Below are positions 1 to 6,445 of a stretch of 9,984 bases of DNA, piece after piece (the stretch's first letter is position 1; every line of letters begins with the position of its first letter). The translations under genes were made by a program, and so were the position numbers. Source of the DNA: Pseudorhodobacter antarcticus (GTDB lineage: Bacteria > Pseudomonadota > Alphaproteobacteria > Rhodobacterales > Rhodobacteraceae); contig CAMAWZ010000061.1 in assembly GCA_945861995.1 (NCBI GenBank), positions 1 through 9,984 of the forward strand. Direction: 5' to 3'. A model generated the notes under the pieces. It saw only the letters and a list, made by a program, of their open reading frames with translations, did not search any database and was not told the DNA's origin.

Positions 1-1020
1 TTTTTTCAATTCTTTCAGCACGATTGGAACGCCGCCCACTTCGTACAGGTCTTTGGCCACGTACTTACCGCCGGGCCGCAGATCGACGAAATAGGGCGTG
101 TCGCGCATGATGTCGGTCACGTCGAACAGATCAAAATCAATCCCCGCCTCGTGGGCAATCGCGGGCAAATGCAGGGCAGCGTTGGTAGAACCACCCGTGC
201 AAGCCACCACGCGGGCGGCATTTTCTAGTGACTTGCGCGTGACAATATCGCGCGCGCGGATGTTCTTTTCGATCAGGTTCATCACAGCCACGCCCGATGC
301 CTCGCCATACTGATCGCGCGATTCGTACGGGGCAGGCGCGCCTGATGAATTTAGCAGCGCAAGGCCAATGGCTTCGGACACGCAAGCCATGGTGTTGGCT
401 GTGTATTGCGCGCCGCAGGCCCCCGAGGACGGGCAAGCCACGCGTTCCAAAATGGCAAGCTCTGCCTCGGAATAATCGCCCGCTTGCAGACGGCCCACCG
501 CTTCGAACACATCCTGCACGGTTACATCTTTGCCGTTCAGGCGGCCTGGCAGAATCGATCCGCCGTAAATAAACACCGATGGCACGTTCAGACGCACCAT
601 CGCCATCATCATGCCCGGCAGCGATTTATCGCAGCCTGCAAGGCCCACCAGCGCATCATAGCAGTGCCCGCGCATTGTCAGCTCTACCGTATCAGCAATC
701 GCATCGCGCGAGGCGAGGGACGATCGCATCCCCTCATGCCCCATCGCGATACCATCGGTCACGGTGATGGTGGTAAATTCGCGCGGGGTGCCGCCGCCCT
801 TTTTGACGCCGTGTTTGACGATCTGCGCCTGACGGTTCAGCGAGATGTTGCACGGCGCCGCTTCGTTCCAGCAGGTCGCCACGCCGACCCACGGCTGATG
901 AATCTCTTCCTCGGTAATACCCATCGCATAGAAATAGCTGCGGTGCGGCGCGCGGGCTGGCCCTTCGGTCACATGGCGCGAGGGAAGCTTCGATTTATCA
1001 AAACGGGTGTTCATCGTCAT
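1..1020 (-). CDS. ilvD: Dihydroxy-acid dehydratase, N-terminal part (gene runs off left edge)
   Basis: Makes 2-keto acids from 2,3-dihydroxy acids in the cytoplasm, the third shared step of isoleucine and valine synthesis (it also supplies the leucine and pantothenate precursor). The 340 visible residues are about 60% of the usual 560-620. The three cysteines expected to hold the Fe-S cluster are seen: C57 in AAPCN, C130 in GCDKS and C202 in SSGACG. D89 in VTDG and K132 are the expected Mg-binding aspartate and modified lysine, and the TGGSTN signature is at 275-280. I start at ATG 1020-1018, with AAGGGA seven bases upstream; an in-frame ATG two codons later (1014-1012) is possible. The gene is divergent from the LysR regulator, which makes local control plausible but unproven. 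A leader of about 100 bases or more contains hairpins. Family assignment is very secure; cluster type ([2Fe-2S] or [4Fe-4S]) cannot be read from this part. Confidence 0.97.
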   Translation of the reverse strand, partial: MTMNTRFDKSKLPSRHVTEGPARAPHRSYFYAMGITEEEIHQPWVGVATCWNEAAPCNISLNRQAQIVKHGVKKGGGTPREFTTITVTDGIAMGHEGMRSSLASRDAIADTVELTMRGHCYDALVGLAGCDKSLPGMMMAMVRLNVPSVFIYGGSILPGRLNGKDVTVQDVFEAVGRLQAGDYSEAELAILERVACPSSGACGAQYTANTMACVSEAIGLALLNSSGAPAPYESRDQYGEASGVAVMNLIEKNIRARDIVTRKSLENAARVVACTGGSTNAALHLPAIAHEAGIDFDLFDVTDIMRDTPYFVDLRPGGKYVAKDLYEVGGVPIVLKELKK

Positions 1021-1112
1021 GGTAGATTCCCTTGTTCAGTTGCAAAAGGGATAAAGGGCCAAAGCCCGCGCTGCAAGCCGCTTGCTGCGCTGCGCGCGTA
1101 TTTGTTGCGCAT
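1017..1112 (-). CDS. Possible 31-residue upstream ORF ending on the ilvD start codon
   Basis: A minus-strand ATG at 1112-1110 opens a 31-residue frame (begins MRNKYARSAASG) whose TGA (1019-1017) overlaps the preferred ilvD ATG (1020-1018) in an ATGA arrangement. Ribosomes translating it would cross all the leader hairpins. Against it: the Shine-Dalgarno match (GGAT, almost touching the ATG) is poor, there is no run of Ile, Val or Leu codons as in classical leader peptides, and the same frame is open further upstream, so it may be chance. Listed as a candidate only. Confidence 0.15.
   Translation of the reverse strand: MRNKYARSAASGLQRGLWPFIPFATEQGNLP
1028..1090 (-). promoter_or_regulatory. 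Hairpin-rich ilvD leader, possible Shine-Dalgarno sequestering element
   Basis: Read as minus-strand RNA, three stems occur in order before ilvD. The first (1090-1068) pairs GCGC-A-GCAAG with CTTGC-A-GCGC around a CGG loop: nine pairs and one A.A mismatch. The second (1067-1056) is GGGC-TTTG-GCCC, followed by a pyrimidine-rich tail. The third pairs TCCCTT (1051-1046) with AAGGGA (1033-1028) over a 12-base loop, and AAGGGA is the ilvD ribosome-binding sequence. The pairings are seen directly. A role as attenuator or translational switch is inference; G+C-rich DNA gives chance stems, and no known riboswitch family is recognised. Confidence 0.35.
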
Positions 1113-1199
1113 ATCCAATACGGTATTGTTGCGCGGGATGGGACAGTGATTGTTAACCCTTTGGCAATACTTGCGGCTGTATTGCGGCGATTGTTGCCA
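1102..1199. promoter_or_regulatory. Clustered CAATAC/GTATTG dyads, candidate LysR-type operator region
   Basis: Two inverted repeats use the same half-site: CAATAC-G-GTATTG at 1116-1128, and GCAATAC (1164-1170) with GTATTGC (1179-1185) separated by eight bases. In addition TTGTTGCGC is directly repeated at 1102-1110 and 1126-1134, exactly 24 bases apart, and TGGCAA (1162-1167) pairs with TTGCCA (1194-1199). LysR-type proteins typically bind interrupted A+T-rich dyads between their own gene and a divergent target, so this is a reasonable operator candidate. That the neighbouring LysR protein binds here is inference. Confidence 0.4.
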
Positions 1200-1347
1200 G
1201 AATGTGCATAAACAGCGCAATTCTGCTGCCCCGCCCCGCCAAATTGATCACAAACTGACCCTTTCCCCGCCACAGACCCGCCCAAGCTATGCCCTAAATG
1301 GCCTTCACAACGAAACAAACGTTCTGCCGCGCGATTTGGGGATTACA

Positions 1348-2250
1348 ATGGACAGACTCACAGAAATGGAAGCTTTTGCTACGGTTGTTGACCAAGGCGG
1401 GTTTACAGATGCTGCCAAAAAGATGGGAATTTCTAAATCTGCTGTTTCCAAACACGTCTCGGCGCTGGAAGCGCGTCTTGGTGCGCGGCTTTTGAACCGC
1501 ACAACGCGCCGTGTCAGCCCCACCGAAATTGGCCTTGCTTATTATGACCGCGCCCGCCGTGTTTTGAACGATGCGGGCGATGCGGATGCTTTGGTCACCT
1601 CGATGCAATCGGCACCTTCGGGGCAACTTCGCATTTCTGTGTCCACCGATTTCGGATCTAATTTGCTGTCACCCATCTTGGGCGACTTTTTGTCTGAATA
1701 TCCCGATGTCACCGTGAATATGGTGCTGAACAACCGCTTTGTTGAACTGATTTCCGAAGGCTTTGATTTGGCGATTCGCATTGGTGATTTGGAAGACAGT
1801 TCGATGCGTGCGCGCAAGCTGACCGAAACAGTCTACCGATTGATCGCCAGCCCGGCGTATATTCAAAAAAATGGCCGCCCCATGCGGTTGGAAGATTTGA
1901 ACGAGCACCGTTTGCTGCATTATTCCAACCAAGCGCATGGCAACTTTTGGCGAATCACCTCGCCGTCGGGCGAAAAGCGGGTGATCCGTTCGGCAGGCTG
2001 GCTGACGATGAATGATGGTCAATCGCTGATGAACGCCGCCGTTTCAGGACTTGGCATTGCATATCTGCCACATTTTCTGTGCGCCGAAGCCTTGCGCGAT
2101 GGTTTGGTGCAAGAGGCGATTCCGAACCTACCAGCCGATCCCAGCGGGATTTATGCCGTCTACCCCCCTGGGCGGTTCACACAGCCCAAAGTACGCGCCT
2201 TTATCGACTTTCTCGCGCGGCGCTTTTCAGACATGCCCGTTTTGCAATAG
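1348..2250 (+). CDS. LysR-family transcriptional regulator
   Basis: A 300-residue DNA-binding regulator of standard LysR length. The N-terminal winged helix-turn-helix covers about residues 1-60 (MDRLTEMEAF start, GGFTDAAKKMGISKSAVSKH recognition region at 17-36, LLNRTTRRVSPTEIG at 48-62). A linker helix follows, then the periplasmic-binding-protein-like effector domain from about residue 92 (GQLRISVSTDFGS) to the end. It resembles the broad CrgA/DsdC-like subgroup, but the effector cannot be named. The start is ATG 1348, supported by TTGGGGA upstream and by the exact LysR N-terminus; the open frame reaching back to 1150 is not used. It lies divergent from ilvD across a dyad-containing gap. 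The last 24 bases overlap the end of the converging acetyltransferase gene. The effector and target genes are unknown. Confidence 0.95.
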   Translation: MDRLTEMEAFATVVDQGGFTDAAKKMGISKSAVSKHVSALEARLGARLLNRTTRRVSPTEIGLAYYDRARRVLNDAGDADALVTSMQSAPSGQLRISVSTDFGSNLLSPILGDFLSEYPDVTVNMVLNNRFVELISEGFDLAIRIGDLEDSSMRARKLTETVYRLIASPAYIQKNGRPMRLEDLNEHRLLHYSNQAHGNFWRITSPSGEKRVIRSAGWLTMNDGQSLMNAAVSGLGIAYLPHFLCAEALRDGLVQEAIPNLPADPSGIYAVYPPGRFTQPKVRAFIDFLARRFSDMPVLQ

Positions 2251-2265
2251 CGCGCCCGCCGCGCG
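2214..2265. repeat. 9-bp perfect inverted repeat around a convergent gene overlap
   Basis: CGCGCGGCG at 2214-2222 is matched by CGCCGCGCG at 2257-2265, separated by 34 bases. The pair brackets the 24-base overlap of the LysR and acetyltransferase ends, so each transcript could form an all-G/C stem of nine pairs near its stop codon. There is no T-run, so a standard Rho-independent terminator is not supported. It could be a weak bidirectional stop or stabilising stem, or simply a by-product of G+C-rich codons. Confidence 0.3.
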
Positions 2266-2961
2266 GTAGTGATACTGGCCGACCTCTGCCATGCCCATAC
2301 GCGCGTACAGCGCGCGCGCAGGGGCGTTGGCGCGGGTCACAACCAAAGACAGATGCGCCGCGCCCAAGCTGGTAGCCCATAACGCTGCGCGGTTGATCAG
2401 CTTTTGTGCAAGGCCGTTGCGGCGATGATCTGGCAGCACTTCCAGCGCGTGGATCATGGCATGCTCGCCCGCGATTGCCACAAAGCACATTCCCGCAGGA
2501 TGATCGCCGTGGCGCACCAAAATTGCGGTTTTGGGGCCAGTTGCGCGGGCCATAACCGCCAGACGCGCGGGGCCAATCCCTGCCTGCGCCCAAACCTCGC
2601 GGGCAATGGCAAGCGGTGGCCAATGTGGGTAGCTGTGCGAAATATCCGCATTGCGGCGCATAATGTCTTGGGCATCCGCGCTGTAGCCAACCACGGGCTC
2701 CACAACATCATACCCCCGTTGCGAGAGGGCAGCATCCAGCCCAAAATCGCCCCTATCTGGCCAAATCGCAAACAGTGGTGATTGGCCCATCGCGCGCATC
2801 GCGTCTTCGGCCGCAGCCAAATCTGCATCCGTAAAGGGCGCGTTCACGCTGGCTGCTGATACGCGTTTTCCCCCGCCCGCCCCATCGCGCAGCGTAAAAG
2901 GGCCAATGTCAAAGCTGCGGGCAGGCGGCCATGTGGCCTGTACAACATCTGCCAAATTCAT
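2227..2961 (-). CDS. GNAT-family N-acetyltransferase
   Basis: A 244-residue acyltransferase-fold protein, expected to move an acetyl group from acetyl-CoA to an amine of unknown substrate. The C-terminal GNAT domain is clear: VLPDHRRNGLAQKLI at 175-189 is the acetyl-CoA-binding motif A (R/Q-x-x-G-x-G/A form), and NAPARALYARMGM at 212-224 is the typical C-terminal motif. The first 110 or so residues (including TLRDGAGGGKRVSAASVN at 23-40) look like a second, degenerate GNAT-like half or a substrate domain. Its ATG (2961-2959) overlaps the stop of the cinA-like gene upstream as ATGA, so the two are probably translationally coupled. Its end overlaps the converging LysR gene by 24 bases. The fold is secure; the substrate is unknown. 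Confidence 0.9.
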   Translation of the reverse strand: MNLADVVQATWPPARSFDIGPFTLRDGAGGGKRVSAASVNAPFTDADLAAAEDAMRAMGQSPLFAIWPDRGDFGLDAALSQRGYDVVEPVVGYSADAQDIMRRNADISHSYPHWPPLAIAREVWAQAGIGPARLAVMARATGPKTAILVRHGDHPAGMCFVAIAGEHAMIHALEVLPDHRRNGLAQKLINRAALWATSLGAAHLSLVVTRANAPARALYARMGMAEVGQYHYRAAGALLQNGHV

Positions 2962-3680
2962 TTGGCAAAGTCTGCGGTTAGTTCCCCCATCGCGGCGGCA
3001 ATTTGGCCCGCATCCGTGCCACGCACGACCAAATTCGAGCCCTGCGCCCCATCGCGCACAAAGGGATAGGATCCCATCGACAGATCGGGATAGCGCGCGG
3101 CAATTTCGCCAAACCGTGCGGCAATATCACCCTCGCCCGTCATCACGCGCAGGCTGTCTGATAGCAGCGGCGCACCCCCCGTCAATGTCGGCAGAACCGA
3201 GGCGACCATGGCCTGAAAAATCGCAGGAACCCCCGCCATCACATGCACGTTTTCCATCGAAAATCCGGGCGCGGTGGAAACAGGATTATCAATCAGCACT
3301 GCGCCATCGGGAATGCGCGCCATGCGCTGGCGCGATGCGTTAAATTCGTGCCCAACTTCTTGGTAATGCGCGGTCAGCCGCGCCATGGCATCCGCGCGGT
3401 GCGAAATGCCAATGCCAAAGGCAGCGGCAATCGCATCGGCGGTGATGTCATCATGCGTTGGCCCAATGCCGCCCGAGGTAAACACATGCGTATGTGCCGC
3501 GCGCAGCGCATTGACTGCGGCCACAATTGGATCTTGGTCATCGGCGACCACCCGCACTTCGCGCAAGTTTATGCCGCGCCCCGTCAGTGCCCCCGCCAGA
3601 AAATGCGTGTTGGTATCATGTGTGCGGCCCGACAATATCTCGTCGCCGATCACCAGCATCGCGGCAGTGGGGTTGGTCAT
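2958..3680 (-). CDS. CinA N-terminal / MoCF-domain protein (competence/damage-inducible protein A type)
   Basis: A 240-residue protein made only of the MoaB/Mog-like domain found at the front of CinA. GDEILSGRTHDTN at 12-24 and SGGIGPTHDD at 69-78 are the hallmark motifs of this family, with GVP at 150-152. Full CinA is about 415 residues and carries a C-terminal amidohydrolase (PncC-type NMN deamidase) domain; that domain is absent, as is common in alphaproteobacteria. Related proteins have been linked to ADP-ribose or pyridine-nucleotide clean-up, and the fold to molybdopterin binding; which applies here cannot be told. The start is ATG 3680-3678 with AGGAG seven bases upstream, rather than any upstream in-frame codon. 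First gene of a two-gene operon with the GNAT gene (4-base overlap) and divergent from map. Confidence 0.9.
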   Translation of the reverse strand: MTNPTAAMLVIGDEILSGRTHDTNTHFLAGALTGRGINLREVRVVADDQDPIVAAVNALRAAHTHVFTSGGIGPTHDDITADAIAAAFGIGISHRADAMARLTAHYQEVGHEFNASRQRMARIPDGAVLIDNPVSTAPGFSMENVHVMAGVPAIFQAMVASVLPTLTGGAPLLSDSLRVMTGEGDIAARFGEIAARYPDLSMGSYPFVRDGAQGSNLVVRGTDAGQIAAAMGELTADFAK

Positions 3681-3727
3681 GTCAGGCTCCTGTTCTTCGC
3701 AATCTTTGTGCCGTTTCATCACATAAT

Positions 3728-3781
3728 CGCAAGGGCAATCGTGCGGCACTGGCAAATCCCTGCCATTGCCCCTATCTTGCG
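3728..3781. promoter_or_regulatory. Nested dyad in the map/cinA-like divergent promoter gap
   Basis: The 120-base gap contains nested inverted repeats: CGCAAG (3728-3733) with CTTGCG (3776-3781); GGGCAAT (3733-3739) with ATTGCCC (3765-3771); and TGGCA (3750-3754) with TGCCA (3761-3765). Their centres differ by a few bases, so any hairpin would be bulged. A weak -10-like TATCTT at 3773-3778 lies inside the dyad, 22 bases before the map start, without a good -35. The position suits a shared operator for the two divergent units, but no regulator is identified. Confidence 0.3.
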
Positions 3782-3800
3782 CGCAAATCAGAGGTGCGAG

Positions 3801-4622
3801 TTGGACGATCTTCGGGGCCGCGTAACAAAAGACGGTATTCGTATCTATGAAGATGCGGATTTTGCAGGGATGCGCGTGGCAGGGCAGATTGCCGCGCAAA
3901 TTTTGGATGATGTCGGCCCCATGGTTGTGGCGGGGGTCACCACCGCCGCCTTGGATGATTTCATCCGCAATGAAGTTGCCCGCGTGGGCGTAGTATCGGC
4001 CACAATCGGCTATCGCGGGTATCAACACGCCAGCTGTATTTCCGTCAACCATGTGGTCTGTCACGGAATTCCGGGCAGTAAGGTGCCGGGGCGATCATCG
4101 GATATGATCCAAGAGGGCGACATTCTGAATATCGACGTCACGGTGATTGTCGATGGATGGTTTGGCGACAGCTCGCGCATGTACACGGCGGGCAATGCCA
4201 AACCCTTTGCGCAGCGGCTGATCAAGGTCACCCATGAATGCTTGATGCGCGGCATTGCGGCCGTAAAGCCTGGCAATACCTTTGGCGACATCGGCTTTGC
4301 GATCCAATCCTTTGCCGAGGAAAACCGCTGCTCGGTTGTGCGCGACTTTTGCGGCCACGGGCTGGGCCGCGTGTTCCACGCCCCGCCCAATGTGCTGCAT
4401 TACGGGCGCGCGGGCACGGGGCCTGTGCTGGAAGAGGGTATGTTTTTCACCATCGAACCGATGATCAATCTGGGCCGTCCAGAAACCAAAGTTCTGGCGG
4501 ATGAATGGACAGCGATCACCCGCGATAAATCCCTATCTGCACAGTTTGAACATTCCATCGGGGTTACCGCCACAGGATGCGAGATTTTCACCACCTCGCC
4601 AAAGGGGCTGTTTTTCAGCTAG
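3801..4622 (+). CDS. map: Methionine aminopeptidase, type I
   Basis: Removes the initiator methionine from new proteins in the cytoplasm; normally essential. The 273 residues match the type I length without an N-terminal extension. All five metal ligands are present: D112 (NIDVTV), D123 (WFGDSS), H186 (CGHGLG), E219 (FTIEPM) and E250 (QFEHSIG). The substrate-contacting histidine H88 is in NHVVCHGIP. The start is TTG 3801, chosen because GAGG lies about six bases upstream and the protein then begins MDDLRGRVTKDGI, the usual beginning in this group; the frame stays open far upstream but that part is antisense to the cinA-like gene. The gene stands alone on its strand, divergent from the cinA-like/GNAT operon. 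Its TAG interlocks with the stop of rsmD. Function is secure; the start is fairly secure. Confidence 0.97.
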   Translation: MDDLRGRVTKDGIRIYEDADFAGMRVAGQIAAQILDDVGPMVVAGVTTAALDDFIRNEVARVGVVSATIGYRGYQHASCISVNHVVCHGIPGSKVPGRSSDMIQEGDILNIDVTVIVDGWFGDSSRMYTAGNAKPFAQRLIKVTHECLMRGIAAVKPGNTFGDIGFAIQSFAEENRCSVVRDFCGHGLGRVFHAPPNVLHYGRAGTGPVLEEGMFFTIEPMINLGRPETKVLADEWTAITRDKSLSAQFEHSIGVTATGCEIFTTSPKGLFFS

Positions 4623-5167
4623 GCCTTGCGCAGAATGGTGACCAAGGTATCGCCATATCGACGCTGATCTAGGCTTTCCAGGCCCTGCGGGATGGAGGGG
4701 GGTGTGCTTTCTTCCCATACAATCAGCGCGTCATCGGTCAGGTGCGCCAGCCAAGGCGGCAAGGCCGCCTCGCCCATTTGTTTGCCATAGGGCGGGTCTA
4801 GAAAAACCAAATCATACTGGCCAAGGGGCGCTGGGCGCAGCGCGTCTTGGCGCAGCAGGGTTGTGCGGGGTTCTATCCGCATCAGGGCGATGTTGCGCGT
4901 CAGCAGCGCCAGTGCGGTGCGGCCATTTTCGATAAATGTCGCGTGATCCGCCCCGCGCGACAGCGCCTCTAGCCCCAAGGCCCCCGTGCCTGCAAACATA
5001 TCCAGCACGCGCGCGCCCTGCACGGGGCTGCCATAGCCGCCGTTGATCAGCAGGTTAAAGATCGCCTCGCGCACGCGGTCAGACGTGGGGCGCAGGTGGG
5101 CGGCTGCATCCCCAGCGCCCACTTCGGCCAGCTTTAGCCCCCGCGATGCGCCGCCGATAATCCTCAC
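4619..5167 (-). CDS. rsmD: 16S rRNA (guanine(966)-N(2))-methyltransferase RsmD
   Basis: Uses S-adenosylmethionine to methylate N2 of G966 in 16S rRNA of the small ribosomal subunit. The 182-residue length is normal. MRIIGGASRGLKL at 1-13 and LRPTSDRVREAIFNLL at 25-40 are the family's N-terminal signatures; LDMFAGTGALGLEALSRGA at 55-73 is the SAM-binding motif I; and FLDPPYGK at 122-129 is the DPPY catalytic motif. The start is GTG 5167-5165, sharing GTGA with the stop of the reductase gene upstream, so translation is probably coupled. The stop TAG (4621-4619) shares the CTAG palindrome with the converging map stop. Secure assignment. Confidence 0.96.
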   Translation of the reverse strand: MRIIGGASRGLKLAEVGAGDAAAHLRPTSDRVREAIFNLLINGGYGSPVQGARVLDMFAGTGALGLEALSRGADHATFIENGRTALALLTRNIALMRIEPRTTLLRQDALRPAPLGQYDLVFLDPPYGKQMGEAALPPWLAHLTDDALIVWEESTPPSIPQGLESLDQRRYGDTLVTILRKA

Positions 5168-6369
5168 TTCAATAGGTCTTTGATCGGGATTTCCATATTG
5201 GCCACATCGGCCTTGGCAGGGGATTTTCCCTGTTCAATCAACCGCTTGCCAACCATGTAGCCGCGCGGATCATTCATTGCATCCACTGCCAGCAGGGTAT
5301 CGCCTTGGTAATACCAGAACGATATCGCCTCGCCGTCAGGCCCGCGCGTGATGATAGTATCATAGCCCGTATTCAGCCCCGCGATCTGCAACTTGCAATC
5401 GTATTGGTCTGACCAGAACCACGGCTTTGCCAGATAGGGCGTATTTGCGCCCAGCATATTGGCCGCAACAGCCTCGGCCTGATCTATCGCATTGCCAACC
5501 GATTCCAGCCGAATGCGCCCGCCCTTATAAGGGAAAGACGCGCAATCGCCTGCGGCCCAAATGGCGGGGTCTGACGTGCGGCAAAAATCGTTGGTTGCAA
5601 TGCCGTTGTCGATGGTCAGGCCAGCGGCCTGCGCCAATTCGGCGTTCGGCGTAACCCCCACGCCAACAATGATGAAATCAGCCGAAATCTCGCGCCCATC
5701 GGTCAGGCGCACGCCCTGCGCGCGGGTGTCGCCCAAAATGCGATCCAGCCCCGCGCCTTCATGGATTTCCACCCCATGGGCGCGGTGCATCGCCGCGATA
5801 TAGGCGGATGTTTCGGGGGCCGCGACGCGCTGCAAAATGCGCGGGGCCGCCTCGATCACATGCACCACAAGCCCCAGCTTGCGGGCCACGGCGGCAGCCT
5901 CTAGCCCGATATAACCGCCCCCCACAATGACCAGACTGCGACCTGCCACAAATTCAGGCTTCATCGCATCGACATCGGCCAAATTGCGCACGGTATAAAC
6001 CCCCACCAGCGCCCCGCCAATGGTGGCAGGCAGGCGGCGCGGGGTTGACCCTGTGGTCAGCGCCAAATGATCATAGGGCAACGGCTTGCCTGCAACCGTC
6101 ACGGTTTTTTCGGCGGGGTTGATGGCTGATACCGCCTCACCCAAGCGAAGGGTGATCTTGTTTTCTGTATAAAATTCAGGGCTGCGCAGCCAAAGGCGGT
6201 CAGCCTCCATCTGCCCCATCAAATAGGCTTTGGACAAGGGTGGGCGCTGATAGGGGGGGGCGGGCTCGCCGCCGATCATGGTGATACTGCCATCATATCC
6301 AAGCGCCCGCGCCTTGGCGGCGAGCGCAGCCCCCGCTTGGCCCGCACCCACAATAACGATGCCGCTCAT
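5164..6369 (-). CDS. NAD(P)H:ferredoxin-type FAD-dependent oxidoreductase
   Basis: A 401-residue flavoprotein of the ferredoxin/rubredoxin/putidaredoxin reductase family, passing electrons from NAD(P)H through FAD to a small redox partner. The N-terminal FAD motif is VGAGQAG at 7-13, with PPYQRPPLSK at 38-47. The nicotinamide-nucleotide motif GGGYIG is at 150-155, followed by E173, which suggests NADH over NADPH. The second FAD motif WAAGDCA is at 271-277, and the C-terminal reductase domain carries PWFWSDQYD at 316-324. AGGAGG lies just before two adjacent ATGs; I choose the second (6369-6367), which leaves four bases to the site against one for the first (6372). Upstream of rsmD with a GTGA overlap and divergent from the peroxiredoxin. 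No ferredoxin or oxygenase gene is seen nearby, so the partner is unknown. Confidence 0.93.
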   Translation of the reverse strand: MSGIVIVGAGQAGAALAAKARALGYDGSITMIGGEPAPPYQRPPLSKAYLMGQMEADRLWLRSPEFYTENKITLRLGEAVSAINPAEKTVTVAGKPLPYDHLALTTGSTPRRLPATIGGALVGVYTVRNLADVDAMKPEFVAGRSLVIVGGGYIGLEAAAVARKLGLVVHVIEAAPRILQRVAAPETSAYIAAMHRAHGVEIHEGAGLDRILGDTRAQGVRLTDGREISADFIIVGVGVTPNAELAQAAGLTIDNGIATNDFCRTSDPAIWAAGDCASFPYKGGRIRLESVGNAIDQAEAVAANMLGANTPYLAKPWFWSDQYDCKLQIAGLNTGYDTIITRGPDGEAISFWYYQGDTLLAVDAMNDPRGYMVGKRLIEQGKSPAKADVANMEIPIKDLLK

Positions 6370-6379
6370 CATTCCTCCT

Positions 6380-6408
6380 CTGGCCTTATCTGGCGCACGC
6401 TCTATAAC
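6380..6408 (+). promoter_or_regulatory. Possible sigma-70-type promoter for the peroxiredoxin gene
   Basis: CTGGCC (6380-6385) and TATAAC (6403-6408) are separated by 17 bases and lie 38 bases before the peroxiredoxin ATG. The -10 matches TATAAT at five of six positions and the -35 matches TTGACA at three of six. Alphaproteobacterial promoters often look this weak, and the gap of only 76 bases must also hold the reductase promoter. No OxyR-like site is apparent. Confidence 0.3.
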
Positions 6409-6445
6409 TGGCACTGACAAAACACATGCGCGAAAGGGCGGCAAG

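Larger units (their letters stand above)
1021..1347. other. 327-base divergent intergenic region between ilvD and the LysR gene
   Basis: This is the only stretch over 300 bases without an established gene. From the ilvD side it holds the ilvD Shine-Dalgarno site, a set of hairpins (1028-1090), dyads sharing CAATAC/GTATTG half-sites (1102-1199), and then about 145 bases before the LysR start with no structure I can support. The LysR start is preceded by TTGGGGA about six bases upstream. No convincing -35/-10 pair stands out for either gene. Reading frames crossing the gap on both strands look like chance open frames; in particular the LysR frame stays open back to a TTG at 1150, but those 66 extra codons do not resemble a LysR N-terminus. 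Confidence 0.7.

Noticed and set aside
406..1149. Long plus-strand open frame (247 codons) antisense to ilvD
   Set aside because: The translation is rich in His, Arg and Ala with no recognisable domain; it mirrors the codon bias of ilvD on the other strand.
1150..1347. 66-codon N-terminal extension of the LysR frame
   Set aside because: It begins at a TTG with no ribosome-binding site and precedes a perfect LysR N-terminus at ATG 1348; it lies across the dyad region.
3243..3800. Upstream extension of the map frame, antisense to the cinA-like gene
   Set aside because: The sequence is unlike any aminopeptidase extension, and GAGG plus TTG at 3801 gives the normal N-terminus.
3681..4064. Upstream extension of the cinA-like frame
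   Set aside because: It overlaps map antisense, and AGGAG sits correctly before ATG 3680.
6278..6445. Upstream extension of the peroxiredoxin frame
   Set aside because: It overlaps the start of the reductase gene; ATG 6446 has a good Shine-Dalgarno site and gives the expected peroxiredoxin N-terminus.
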